A stretch of 48,187 nucleotides of DNA from an uncultured Chthonomonas sp. (GTDB taxonomy: Bacteria > Armatimonadota > Chthonomonadetes > Chthonomonadales > CAJBBX01): NCBI GenBank assembly GCA_903885605.1, contig CAISJD010000035.1, positions 1 to 48,187 of the forward strand, given 5' to 3'. The position numbers and the translations under genes are program-made. The notes beneath the pieces are model-generated. The model was not told the DNA's origin. It was given only the letters and a program-made list of their open reading frames with translations, and searched no databases. Within the stretch, counting starts at the first letter, position 1, and each line of letters starts with the position of its first letter. Shown in pieces: positions 1 through 9,800 of this stretch.

Positions 1-3000
1 GCGGCATGGATGGCCTTGACCTTCTCGGCGGCGAGCGCCGGCGCGCGGCAGGCGGCATCCGTCATCTGGCTGGAGGGCGAAGCCGCCCGGTGCAATGTGA
101 AGCCCAACATCGCCGGTTGGGGCCGCAAGGAGTTCCTCTCCGGTGAGCAGTGGCTCCACCTCTCCATCGACGCCGACAAGGTGGACAGCCAGACGCCCGC
201 TGACGGCGTCCTCATGTCCTATCCCTTCCAGGCCGCCGCCGCGGGCGCCTACGAGGTCTGGGACCGCATCGGCTTCGAGTTCGCACGCACGCCCTTCGAG
301 TGGCGTATCGACAACGGCGCATGGCAGCGCGTCCTCCCCGACCAGCTCACCTGCGACCTGATGGAGTTGGACTTCTGGTGCGAAGTGGCCTGGCTGAAGC
401 TGGGCGACGCCACGCTCACCGCCGGGAGCCACACGCTGGAGGTGCGCCTGCCCCGAACCACGGACGCCAAGGGCCAACGCGAGCGGATGCTCTACGCATC
501 GGACGCGCTCTGCCTCTCCCCTGCTCCGTTCCGGCCCAACGGGCGATTGAAGCCCGGCGAGGTGCGAGGTGATGCCCTCGATGCCGAGGCCGCCAAGCAG
601 ACATTCCAGGTGCCCGAGATGGACAAGCAGGGCCGCACCATGGTCGTGTTGAAGGGCGCGTGGGAGGTCTGCCGCGCCGATGAGCAGATGCCCGCGCCGG
701 TGGCCGAGCCCATCCGCGACCTGCCCACGGACGCCGTCTGGACCGGCATCCCGGTCCCCGGCGACAAGAACACGCTGCGCCCCGACCTGCTCATGGCGCA
801 CCGCCTCTGGTACCGCACCCGCGTCAACGTGCCGGCCGGCGCCGCGGGCCGATCCTGCTTCCTCCGCTTCCCACAGAACAACCTGAACACGACCGTGGTG
901 GTGAACGGCGTCCTGTGCGGCTTCAACAAGAACCCCTTCGTGCAGTTCGACATCGACGTGACGAAGGCCATTCGCCCCGGCGTCAACGAGGTGCTGGTGG
1001 GCATCCGCGACGCCTGGTATGGCTACTCCTACCCACCCAGCGAGCCGATGAAGCTCCGCCGGCAGTTCAACCTGCCGCCCAAGTTTTTCGGCGACGGGTT
1101 CCAGCGGCTGGCCTATCCGATCTGGAACCACCCCGAGTCAGGCCTGCTGCAGACGCCCGAGTTCTGGGTGGCGGGCCGCGCCCGCGCCGCCGACGTCTTC
1201 GTGCGCCCCTCGGTGGCGCGCAAGGAGCTGGCGGCCGACATCACGCTGAGCAATCCCGGCGCCGAGGCCGTGACCGCACGCCTGAAGGTCACCGTCGTGG
1301 ACCCCACCAGCGGTAAGGTGGCTCTGGAGCTTCCCGGCAAGGAGGTCGCTCTGCAGTCGGGCGCCGAGCAGGCCGTTACGGTGGCCGCTCCCTGGGCCGA
1401 TCCGAAGCTCTGGTGGCCCGACGCGCCGCGCATGTACCTCCTACGCGCCGTGGTGGAGGCCGATGGCGGGAGCCCCGACGTCTGCGACACGCCTTTCGGC
1501 TTCCGCGAGTGGAACTGGGCGGGCCGAGACTTCCGCCTGAACGGCATCCCCTGGCGCCTCTGGACCGACTGCCACAGCGCCGCCACGCCCGCCGAGTGGC
1601 TTGCCGACCACCGCGCCGACGGCCACCGGATGATGCGATTCTGGGGCACGACGTGGATGGGCATGGCCCCCGAGAAGGCGCTGGACTACTTCGATCAGAA
1701 CGGCGTCGTCGTCCGCAAATCGGGCATGCTCGACGGCGAGGCCATCGGCTACATGGCCATCGAGGAGGACGCCGAACTGAAGAAGCTCGGCGGTTCCGAC
1801 GTGAAGATGGACCTGATGCGGAACTGGAAGGACCAGGTCTGCGCCGAGGTTCGAGCCCAGCGCAACCATCCCTCCGTCATGATCTGGTCGATCGAGAACG
1901 AGTGGCTCTACATCAACTGCATCAACCTCTACGGCGGCATGATGGACGCCTTCGAGCGCGAGGTGAAGGTCGTGGCCGATGCCGTCATGGCCATCGACCC
2001 CACGCGCCCGGTGATGACCGATGGAGGCGGCGCCAACAAGGACCAGTCGATGCCGGTCCATGGCAACCACTACGTCTTTGACCCCGCCAATGGCCGCTAC
2101 CCCGACCTTGCCTACGAGACCAACGCCAGGGGCGGTGGCCGCGATCGGTGGGTCTGGGACGAGAAGCGCCCGCGCTTCATGGGCGAGGACTTCTTCGCCA
2201 CGGGCATCAATCCCTTCGACTACGCCTACTACGGCGGCGAGGAGACCTTCCAGGGCAAGGCGCAATCGCGGCGGGCGGCGGGGATCATCTACCGCATGCT
2301 CACCGAGGGCTACCGCTGGGCCGGGCAGAGCGCGTGGCACTTCTGGATGGGCCAGGGCGACGCCACCGGCCAGTACGCCTCGCAGTCCGAGCGTGCCGCC
2401 TTCTGCCGCGAGTGGAACTGGACCTTCAAGGCCGGGTCCACGGTGAAGCGGACGATCGGCGTCTTCAATGACAGCCGCTTCGGGGATCCGCTCACCTTCG
2501 CGGCCCAGCTCACCGCCGCCGGGAAGACCGTCTGGCGCATGTCGCGGGTCTGCAACCCGGCGCCCGGCGCGTCGCAGCGCTTCTCGATCGACCTGCCGAT
2601 CCCCGCGGCGCCGGGCCGCAAGGAGTACATCCTGCTCCTGACCCTCAGCGCGGGCGGCAAGGAGCTCTTCCGCGACGCCAAGGCCGTCTCCGCGCTGGGC
2701 GCTCCGGAGCCGCCGGCCCCGCAGCCTGCCGGCGCGGTCTGCGTCTACGACCCCTCCGGGGCCGCGGCCGCCGCCCTGACGGGCCTGGGCGTGAAGTTTA
2801 TGCGCCTCACCTCGCTCCTGTCAGCGCCCGCCCCGTGCAAGGCGCTCATCATCGGCCCTGACGCGCTGACGGCGGCGGAGGCCGCGTCGAGCCGGCTGGC
2901 CGCCTCCGTAGCCGGCGGACGGAGGCTCATCGTGCTGGAGCAGAAGCACCCGCTCCGCTACCAGGGCCTGCCCGCCGAGATGGAGGCCGCGACGAACGAA

Positions 3001-4977
3001 GGCCGCACCGCCTTCTTCGAGGACCTGACGCACCCCATCGCCGCGGGCCTCAAGCAGAAGGACCTCTGGACCTGGGGTGTTGACCTCCCCGTCTACCGGG
3101 ACGCCTACGCCAAGCCGAGCCGGGGCGCCAAGTCGCTCATCCAGTGCCACATGCGGCTGGCCAACACCGCGCTGGCCGAGGCGCCGGTGGGATCGGGCCT
3201 CATGCTCCTCTGCCAGATGGCCGTGGGGCGCAACGCCTCCACGAACGCCGTGGCGGGCCGCCTGCTGGCCAACATGCTCCGCTACGCGCTGGAGTACAAG
3301 CTGGAGTACCGGCCCGTCGCCGCCGCCGTGGAGGGCGACAAGCTCTTCGCGGGAGCGCTGGAAAAGATCGGCCTGAAGCAGACCAGGGCGCAGGGCCCGC
3401 TGCAGGCGATGGCGACGCCGGGTGCGAAGATCGCCGTCATCGAGGCCACGCCACAGAGCCTGAAGGCGCTGGCCGCCGCCCCGGACGCAGTCAAGCGCTT
3501 CACCGCGGCCGGCGGGTGGCTCTTCCTCCACGGCCTCACCGCCGAGGGGCTGGCCGACTACAACAAGGTCGTCGGCGTCGACCACATGATCCGCCCGTTC
3601 CGGCAGGAGCGCGTCACCTTCCCGGCCGTGCGTCACCCGCTCACCGCCGGCCTCACCAACAGCGATGTGGTGATGTACAGCGGCGAGCGCATCTTCGGCT
3701 GGACCGCCGATGAGTTCGTGGCGTCGGACATCTTCAGCGCCTGCGTGGACTACGACGAGGTGGCTCCCTTCGCCAAGCTGCCCTCCGACTACCACTACAA
3801 CATGGTCAACGGGTTGGTCTCGGCCGATGCGTGGAAGTATATCTTCTCCTTTGACCTGACCCGCGACAAGCCCGAGTTCACCATGGAGTTCCCGACGCCG
3901 CAGGAGCTCACGGGCATCGAGTGGATCGGCAACGCCTTCTACCACCTCGTCACGCGCGTCGAACTGAGCGGCGGCGCCGGCACGGCGTCGCTGGCCGTGA
4001 AGCCGGGTAACGAGCCGCAGAGCCTGGAGATCAAGCCCACGGTGAAGGGCTCGCGCATCACGCTCAAGATCACCGACTGGGCCAAGGTCAGCACAGGCGC
4101 CAACGTCGTGGGCATCGATAACATCCGGCTGACCGCCAGGAGGAGCCCGGAGTTCCTCTCCCGCGTCCATCCGCTGCTCAACAACGGCGGGCTCATGCAG
4201 TACGACATGGGCAAGGGCGGCATCGTCCTCTGCAACCTGCTCATCAAGGAGCGCGAACAGGTGCCGGACAACGCGACCAAGAAGCTGCGTATCCTCTCCG
4301 CGCTGCTGCGGAACATGCGGGCCCCCTTCTCCGGCTCGGCCACTGTGATCGCCGGCGAGAACCTCGACTACGAGCCCGTGGACCTCTCCAAGGCCGCCAA
4401 CCAGTACAAGGACGCCCGGGGCTGCTTCGGCGACCGCGAGCGGACGCTGGCCGACCTGCCCAACGGCAAGAACACGTTTGCCGGCGTGCCGTACAACGTC
4501 TACAGCTTCGCCACCTCGCCGGTGCCCACCATCGTCATGCTGGGCGGCGGCGGCGTGCCGGGCAACCTGCCCGACGCCGTGCGTGGCATCGCCGTGAACC
4601 GCAAGGCCGACGCCCTCTTCTTCCTCCAGGCGGCCCGCATCGACGCCGGGCGCGACGACCGCGAGCGCCGCGAGGGCAAGCGCTACGAGTTCGCCCGCTA
4701 CCTGGTCCACTACGCCGACGGCCAGACCGCTACGGTGCCGCTCTGCGTGGAGATCGACGTGGCCGACTACCGGCAGGCCGAGCCGCAGGCGATCCCCGGC
4801 GCGCAGCTCGCCTGGAGCAAGCCCTTCCCGGGCGGCGGCGGGAGCGCGGTGGTGTACAGCAAGCAGTGGAACAACCCGAGGCCGGATGTGGCCATCGCGT
4901 CGGTGGATCTGGAGGTCGGCCCCGACCGGCGGGGCGTGCCCGCACTGCTGGCGCTGACCGTGGCGCGGAGGAGGTAG
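1..4977 (+). CDS. GH2-type glycoside hydrolase, very large, 5' end cut by window
   Basis: Probable secreted or periplasmic glycosidase acting on beta-linked glycans. The frame is open from base 1. The first internal ATG is at 10, and the residues around it (LTFSAASAGARQA) look like the end of a signal peptide, so the true start probably lies left of the window. Numbered from that ATG: an accessory region at about 18-170; a GH2 sugar-binding domain at about 210-390; an Ig-like domain at about 395-500; and a TIM barrel at about 500-830. The barrel carries NHPSVMIWSIENEW, where E631 of the NE pair is the expected acid/base, and FMGED, where E726 is the likely nucleophile. The remaining 800 residues hold two stretches resembling class I glutamine-amidotransferase-like folds (about 910-1110 and 1130-1220), a beta-sandwich-like segment and a C-terminal module (about 1475-1655). 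Total length far exceeds usual GH2 enzymes. The substrate cannot be read from sequence. Confidence 0.85.
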   Translation, partial: AAWMALTFSAASAGARQAASVIWLEGEAARCNVKPNIAGWGRKEFLSGEQWLHLSIDADKVDSQTPADGVLMSYPFQAAAAGAYEVWDRIGFEFARTPFEWRIDNGAWQRVLPDQLTCDLMELDFWCEVAWLKLGDATLTAGSHTLEVRLPRTTDAKGQRERMLYASDALCLSPAPFRPNGRLKPGEVRGDALDAEAAKQTFQVPEMDKQGRTMVVLKGAWEVCRADEQMPAPVAEPIRDLPTDAVWTGIPVPGDKNTLRPDLLMAHRLWYRTRVNVPAGAAGRSCFLRFPQNNLNTTVVVNGVLCGFNKNPFVQFDIDVTKAIRPGVNEVLVGIRDAWYGYSYPPSEPMKLRRQFNLPPKFFGDGFQRLAYPIWNHPESGLLQTPEFWVAGRARAADVFVRPSVARKELAADITLSNPGAEAVTARLKVTVVDPTSGKVALELPGKEVALQSGAEQAVTVAAPWADPKLWWPDAPRMYLLRAVVEADGGSPDVCDTPFGFREWNWAGRDFRLNGIPWRLWTDCHSAATPAEWLADHRADGHRMMRFWGTTWMGMAPEKALDYFDQNGVVVRKSGMLDGEAIGYMAIEEDAELKKLGGSDVKMDLMRNWKDQVCAEVRAQRNHPSVMIWSIENEWLYINCINLYGGMMDAFEREVKVVADAVMAIDPTRPVMTDGGGANKDQSMPVHGNHYVFDPANGRYPDLAYETNARGGGRDRWVWDEKRPRFMGEDFFATGINPFDYAYYGGEETFQGKAQSRRAAGIIYRMLTEGYRWAGQSAWHFWMGQGDATGQYASQSERAAFCREWNWTFKAGSTVKRTIGVFNDSRFGDPLTFAAQLTAAGKTVWRMSRVCNPAPGASQRFSIDLPIPAAPGRKEYILLLTLSAGGKELFRDAKAVSALGAPEPPAPQPAGAVCVYDPSGAAAAALTGLGVKFMRLTSLLSAPAPCKALIIGPDALTAAEAASSRLAASVAGGRRLIVLEQKHPLRYQGLPAEMEAATNEGRTAFFEDLTHPIAAGLKQKDLWTWGVDLPVYRDAYAKPSRGAKSLIQCHMRLANTALAEAPVGSGLMLLCQMAVGRNASTNAVAGRLLANMLRYALEYKLEYRPVAAAVEGDKLFAGALEKIGLKQTRAQGPLQAMATPGAKIAVIEATPQSLKALAAAPDAVKRFTAAGGWLFLHGLTAEGLADYNKVVGVDHMIRPFRQERVTFPAVRHPLTAGLTNSDVVMYSGERIFGWTADEFVASDIFSACVDYDEVAPFAKLPSDYHYNMVNGLVSADAWKYIFSFDLTRDKPEFTMEFPTPQELTGIEWIGNAFYHLVTRVELSGGAGTASLAVKPGNEPQSLEIKPTVKGSRITLKITDWAKVSTGANVVGIDNIRLTARRSPEFLSRVHPLLNNGGLMQYDMGKGGIVLCNLLIKEREQVPDNATKKLRILSALLRNMRAPFSGSATVIAGENLDYEPVDLSKAANQYKDARGCFGDRERTLADLPNGKNTFAGVPYNVYSFATSPVPTIVMLGGGGVPGNLPDAVRGIAVNRKADALFFLQAARIDAGRDDRERREGKRYEFARYLVHYADGQTATVPLCVEIDVADYRQAEPQAIPGAQLAWSKPFPGGGGSAVVYSKQWNNPRPDVAIASVDLEVGPDRRGVPALLALTVARRR

Positions 4978-5006
4978 GCGCCGGCAAGGGATGCCACACG
5001 CGCCCC

Positions 5007-5035
5007 TTGACCGCCGCTACCTCCTCGGCTATACT
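5007..5035 (+). promoter_or_regulatory. sigma70-like promoter for the bPH-type membrane protein gene
   Basis: TTGACC (5007-5012) and TATACT (5030-5035) are separated by exactly 17 bases, and the ATG at 5068 lies 32 bases further on. This is the best-formed -35/-10 pair I found in the window. It suggests that the gene at 5068 starts a new transcript and is not read only through from the GH2 gene. A short inverted repeat (CAAGGG at 4984, CCCTTG at 5004) overlaps the -35 box. Confidence 0.6.
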
Positions 5036-5054
5036 CCGCCACAGACCGTGGCGG
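5036..5054 (+). promoter_or_regulatory. inverted repeat at the expected transcription start
   Basis: CCGCCAC (5036-5042) and GTGGCGG (5048-5054) form a perfect 7-bp stem with a 5-base loop. It lies directly after the TATACT box and two bases before the GGAGG ribosome binding site (5057-5061) of the gene at 5068. It could be an operator at the start site or a 5'-end hairpin that affects translation. Neither role is proven by sequence alone. Confidence 0.4.
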
Positions 5055-5067
5055 TCGGAGGTGCGAG

Positions 5068-5700
5068 ATGACCATGCCTGAGGTAGGGGCGCAAAAGGTC
5101 GTGCTGGCCGAGATCGCGCCCGGCGAGAAGGTCAGGTGGCTCGGCAAGCCCGATCCCGCCCAGTACGCCCGGCAGGCGTTACCGATGGTCATCTTCGGTA
5201 TCCCCTGGACGCTCTTCGCGCTCTTCTGGGAGGCCGGCGCCATGCAGCCCGCGCTTCAGGGGATCGGCCGCGCCGACGGGCCCGGCATGGCCTTCTCGGT
5301 TCTGTTTCCACTCTTTGGCCTGCCCTTCATAGGCATCGGAATCGGCATGCTCACCTCGCCGATCTGGTACCGTCGCAAGGCCGCAAACACCATCTATGCC
5401 GTGACAGACCGCCGCGCCCTGATCATCTCGGGCGCCGGCACGCGGACGGTGCAGAGCTATGACCGCACCGCCATCGGCACGCTCACGCGCAAGGAACGGG
5501 CGGACGGCTCCGGCGACCTGCTCTTCGGCCCCGACACGCCTGCGGTGCAGTGGGGCAACTCCCGCCGTTCGTCATCCAACCAGACGACCCCGGGCTTCTA
5601 CGGCATTCGAACCGTGCGGCAGGTGGAGCAGCTCCTGCGCGAGGCGCTGGACGCTCGGCCGACCCTCGACGCCGGTGACGACAACATCATCAATCCCTGA
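5068..5700 (+). CDS. membrane protein with bacterial PH-like domain
   Basis: A 210-residue protein of unknown function. The ATG follows GGAGG with 6-base spacing. Two hydrophobic segments, at about 33-53 and 82-104, predict membrane anchoring. The soluble C-terminal part contains the NTIYAVTDRRALI strand typical of bacterial PH-like (bPH) proteins of this layout, followed by a beta-rich stretch and a C-terminal helix (VRQVEQLLREAL). The N-terminal PGEKVRWLGKPDP segment also recurs in such proteins. It has its own promoter, and the Gfo/Idh/MocA gene begins 17 bases after its stop, so it may be co-transcribed with the sugar cassette. No catalytic residues are visible. Confidence 0.75.
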   Translation: MTMPEVGAQKVVLAEIAPGEKVRWLGKPDPAQYARQALPMVIFGIPWTLFALFWEAGAMQPALQGIGRADGPGMAFSVLFPLFGLPFIGIGIGMLTSPIWYRRKAANTIYAVTDRRALIISGAGTRTVQSYDRTAIGTLTRKERADGSGDLLFGPDTPAVQWGNSRRSSSNQTTPGFYGIRTVRQVEQLLREALDARPTLDAGDDNIINP

Positions 5701-5717
5701 CTGACTGGAGATTCACT

Positions 5718-6854
5718 GTGCAGACCTACCGGATCGGCGTCATTGGCGCGGGCATGATGGGCAAGACGCACTCATGGTGCTGGCAGTCGCTGCCCTTCTT
5801 CTATGAGAAGCTGCCCTACCGCTGCGTCCTCCACGGCGTCGCGACGTCGCGCATCGCCAGCGCCGAGGCCGCCCGCGATGCGCTGGGCTTCTCCCGAGCC
5901 TACGAGACGCCCGAGGCGCTCATCGCCGACCCGGAGATCGACATCGTCGACATCGCGTCGCCCAATGATGCCCACGCCGACCAGCTCCTCGCCGCCGCCG
6001 CCGCCGGCAAGAAGGTCTACTGCGACAAGCCGCTCACCGGCCGGCTCGACGAGGCCGAGCGCCTCGCCGCGGCGCTGCCCGATCCGGCCTCCGTGGGACA
6101 GATGGTCTTCCACAACCGATGCCTCCCCGCCACGATCCTGGCCCGAAAGATGGTGGGCGAGGGCCGCCTGGGCGAGATCATCGGCTTTCGCGGCGCGTAC
6201 CTCCACGCGGGCAACGTGCCGGAGGGGAAGCCATTGGCCTGGAAGGACAGCCGCGCCATGGGAGCCGGCGTCCTCTACGACCTGGGCTCCCACCTGATCG
6301 ACCTCGTCACCTGGACCTGCGGCTCGCCGCTGGCCGAGGTCCACGCGCGGCAGGTGACGCTGAATCCCCGCCGCCCCTCCCGCGAGGACCCCACGCGCTG
6401 GGTCGAGCAGGACTCCGACGACATGACCCTCATGTCCGCGCGCCTCGCCTCGGGAGCCGTGGGCTCGCTGGAGTGCTCCAAGATCGCCACCGGCGCCATG
6501 GATGAGCTTCGCTTCGAAATCCACGGCCGCAAGGGCGCCCTGCGCTTCAACCTGATGGACGCGAACTGGCTGGAGCACTTCGACGCCGCCGACCCCGAGA
6601 TGCCCTACGGCGGCTCCTCGGGCTACAAGCGCATCGACTGTGTCCGCCGCTACCCCGCTCCCGCCGGCTTCCCGTCGCCGAAGGCCACCGTCGGCTGGCT
6701 ACGCGCGCACCTGCACAGCGTCTACACCTTCATCGATGCGGTCCATACTGGCGCGCCGTTCGAGCCATCCATCCAGCGCGGCATCGACCTGGAGCGTATG
6801 CTCGCCGCCGTCGAGCGCGCGGCCCGATCCGGCGCATCGGAGCGGTTGGCATGA
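5718..6854 (+). CDS. Gfo/Idh/MocA-family oxidoreductase
   Basis: A cytoplasmic NAD(P)-dependent oxidoreductase of the glucose-fructose oxidoreductase / inositol dehydrogenase family, 378 residues, the usual length. It starts at a GTG preceded by CTGGAG. The Rossmann motif GVIGAGMMGKTH lies at the N-terminus. The CDKPLTG segment at about residue 105 corresponds to the family EKP motif with its catalytic lysine, and YDLGSHLIDLVTW provides the conserved GSHxxD in the C-terminal domain. The family oxidises or epimerises sugars and cyclitols. The specific substrate is unknown. The stop codon overlaps the next start (ATGA), so it is translationally coupled to the GNAT-GH38 fusion and probably acts on sugars released or modified by it. 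Confidence 0.9.
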   Translation: MQTYRIGVIGAGMMGKTHSWCWQSLPFFYEKLPYRCVLHGVATSRIASAEAARDALGFSRAYETPEALIADPEIDIVDIASPNDAHADQLLAAAAAGKKVYCDKPLTGRLDEAERLAAALPDPASVGQMVFHNRCLPATILARKMVGEGRLGEIIGFRGAYLHAGNVPEGKPLAWKDSRAMGAGVLYDLGSHLIDLVTWTCGSPLAEVHARQVTLNPRRPSREDPTRWVEQDSDDMTLMSARLASGAVGSLECSKIATGAMDELRFEIHGRKGALRFNLMDANWLEHFDAADPEMPYGGSSGYKRIDCVRRYPAPAGFPSPKATVGWLRAHLHSVYTFIDAVHTGAPFEPSIQRGIDLERMLAAVERAARSGASERLA

Positions 6855-9800
6855 CGGCGGCAAACGCAGTGCGTGTTCCTGTCGCAGCCCTGGAGCCGCT
6901 CACGGCCCGCAACGCCGAGGGGATGTCCGCCTACCTCGACGCCCAGGACGGCGGCACGCTCAAGTACTTCCACCCCAAGCGCACCGACGTCGCGTACATC
7001 CGGCGCCTCCTCTCCGGCGATACGGACGGCTTTGTGGTGGCCTTCGGCGCCTGGGTCGACGCGCGGCCCGATGACCCTTCCGGCCATGCGCCCATCGTGG
7101 ACGGGCGGCGCCTCGTGGGCTACATCTGGCTCTTCGAGATGCAGACCGACAGCCCGCTCCTTGGCATCTGCGTCGATCCGGCATGGCGACGGCGCGGCAT
7201 CGGCCGCAGCCTGCTGGAGCGGGCCATCGAGTCGGTCCTCCTCTGGGGCAAGCGCGAGCTTCGCCTCAGCGTGGATATCGGCAACACCGGGGCCATTGAG
7301 CTCTACAAGAGGCTCGGCTTCGCCATCACAGAGCTTGGCGGCAATGAGCGTGTAGGCTATCACTCCATGTCTCTGGACCTGGCATCCAGGCACTCGCAGC
7401 GCGTGGAGGTGATCCGCCGGCGATGCGCCCGAACGCGCATTGCGCTGGTGCCCTACACCCACTGCGACTGGGCATGGGTCCACACGCGGGCCTGGCACGA
7501 GCGCCGCTACGCCCTCATCTTTGCCGAGACGCTGGAGATCATGCGGCGAGACCCCGACTACCGCTGGTACATCGACAATTGGGCATGCCAGCTCGCGCCG
7601 CTGCTCGACCTTCGGCCTGACCTGCTGCCCGAGCTCCGTAGCCGGATCGCCGAAGGCCGCATCGCCGTCTGCGGCGGCTACTCCAACGTCCGCCCGCACA
7701 TGGTGGGCGACGAGACCTACGTGCGTAGCTTGCTCATCGGGCGTCGCCTCTTCGGCGAGGCCTTCCCCGAGGCCGATCTCACCGTCCAGGCCGACTCCGT
7801 CGATGTCGCCACCGGCCACCCGCAGCTTCCGCAGCTACTGCGCCAGGCCGGTTACACCTCCCTGCGCTTCTGGCGCCCCTTTTCGTCGCTCAGCATCAAG
7901 GGCATTCCCGTCGACTTCCGCTGGGAGGGCCTCGACGGCTCCGAAGTGATCGCCTCGCGCGGCGGCTACGGCGGCCTCTTCGCCCCGGCCGAGGCGCACC
8001 GGCCGCTCTTGCAGCCCGGTACCCTCGAAGCCGACGCCATGGCCGAGATGCTCTGGGACGCCGAGTTGCGCGAGCGCGCCTGGCTAGCGCCCACGGAGAT
8101 GCTCTGGCTCTCGCTGGGCTGCGACGACACGCGCCCGCTTCGCACCATCGATGACGCCCCGGCCGACGCCCCGGCCCTCATCGCCCGCTGGCGCGAACTG
8201 GGCCTCGGCCACATCGCCTTCGCCACGCCCGTGGACTACTTCGCCGATCTGCGCAGCCGCGCCGACCGCCTGCCGCGTATCACCGGCACGCTCGACCCCT
8301 GCGATGTGGCCTACAACGCCGCATGGAACGGCGAGCGCGGCCTGGCCGTCCAGCGCGTACAGAACGACGCCCTCCTCACGCAGGCCGAGGCCGCCGAGGC
8401 TCTGGCTTCGCTCACGCCGGGAGCCGCCACGCCTGCCGATGTCCCGGTCCCGCACGAGCCGCTCTGGCGCGACCACCTCCTCACCTGCGCCCACGCCACC
8501 CAGTGGCTCTTCACCGAGGACTTCGCCGAGATCAAGGAGATCGCCGACCGCGTGGGACTGGAGGCCCGCCGCCTCCGCACCGAGGCCCTGCGCACGCTGG
8601 CCCAGGGCGTCCACCTGCCTCCCGATGCCCTGGCGGTCACCTGGAACCCGCTCCCCTGGCGCCGCACCGCCGCGGTGTCGGTGCAGGTGGCCCGCACCGG
8701 TGATGCCTGGCCGCTGGCCCTGGTCGACGGCGCAGGCCGTCCGCTGGTGGACCAGACCCTCGGCGCCAAGACCGGCCAGGGAGGCTACCCCGAGGAGACC
8801 CGGCTGGTCTCCCTGGACCTCCCGCCCATGGGCATGGCCGTCGTGCGTGAGCGGCCCCGAGATGCGGCAGATGCCTGCGCCGAGCCGGACGAGCGTCCTG
8901 CGCCGCCCGATGGCTCCGAGCTGCTCTACCTGGTCCTCCACGACGTGGACTGCCCCGGCGGCCCCCTCCACGTCGGCCCGATCACCGCCTCACACACCCC
9001 GGTATGGAGCGACTGGGTTCAGCTTGAGGCCGGCCCGGTCCGTCGGCGCGCCTGTCGCACCGGCGAGATCGACGGCCTGCCCGTGACGATGACGCTGGAC
9101 CTGCATGCCGGCAGCCCGCGCCTCGACGCCGAGGTGCAGGTCGATTGGCCGGGCCGCGACGGCTTCCTGGCGATCCGCACTCCGCTGCCGCCCGGCGCGC
9201 GCCTCTTCGGTGACATCCCGTTCGGCGTGGAGCTGAAGGACATCGACAACGAGCCCTACCTCAAGGACGCGTGGCCGGCCTGCAACAGCATGGAGCGGTG
9301 CCGCGAGGGCCTCTTCTATGCCCGGAGCTTCGTCGCCTGCCAGGCCGATGGGGGCGGGTACGCGCTGATCGGCCGCAACACGGACCGCTACTACCGCCGC
9401 AGCCCGGACGGCGCCTGGCTGGAGCACCTCCTCCTCAACAGCGTCGTCACGCTGGACGAGTGGGAGCATCACGTCGAGCCCTCAACGATCGGCGGTAGGG
9501 GGCCGCACACGCTCCGCTTCAGCCTGCTGCCCTACGTCGGCACATGGCAGGAGGCGTGTCTGCCGCGCTTGGCGGCCGAGGCGCGCGCCGGTGCGCCGGC
9601 AGGTCGCCCGGTACGCTCGGCCGGCGCCATGGTCGCGGATGTGGGCCCCGAGCTATCGGTGGAGCCCGGCTCCGTCCTTGCCACCGCCGTCTGGCGCAGC
9701 GCTGATTGCTTCCATGTCCGGCTCCATGAGGCCCACGGTGCAGCGGCGGAGTGCGTGGTCTCGCTGCCCTTCGAGCCTGCAAGCGTGGAGTGCCTGGACC

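Noticed and set aside
2821-4710. 629-residue minus-strand open frame antisense to the GH2 gene
   Set aside because: Composition is typical of a GC-rich shadow frame (His, Val, Gly-rich, no motifs), while the plus strand has clear GH2 motifs.
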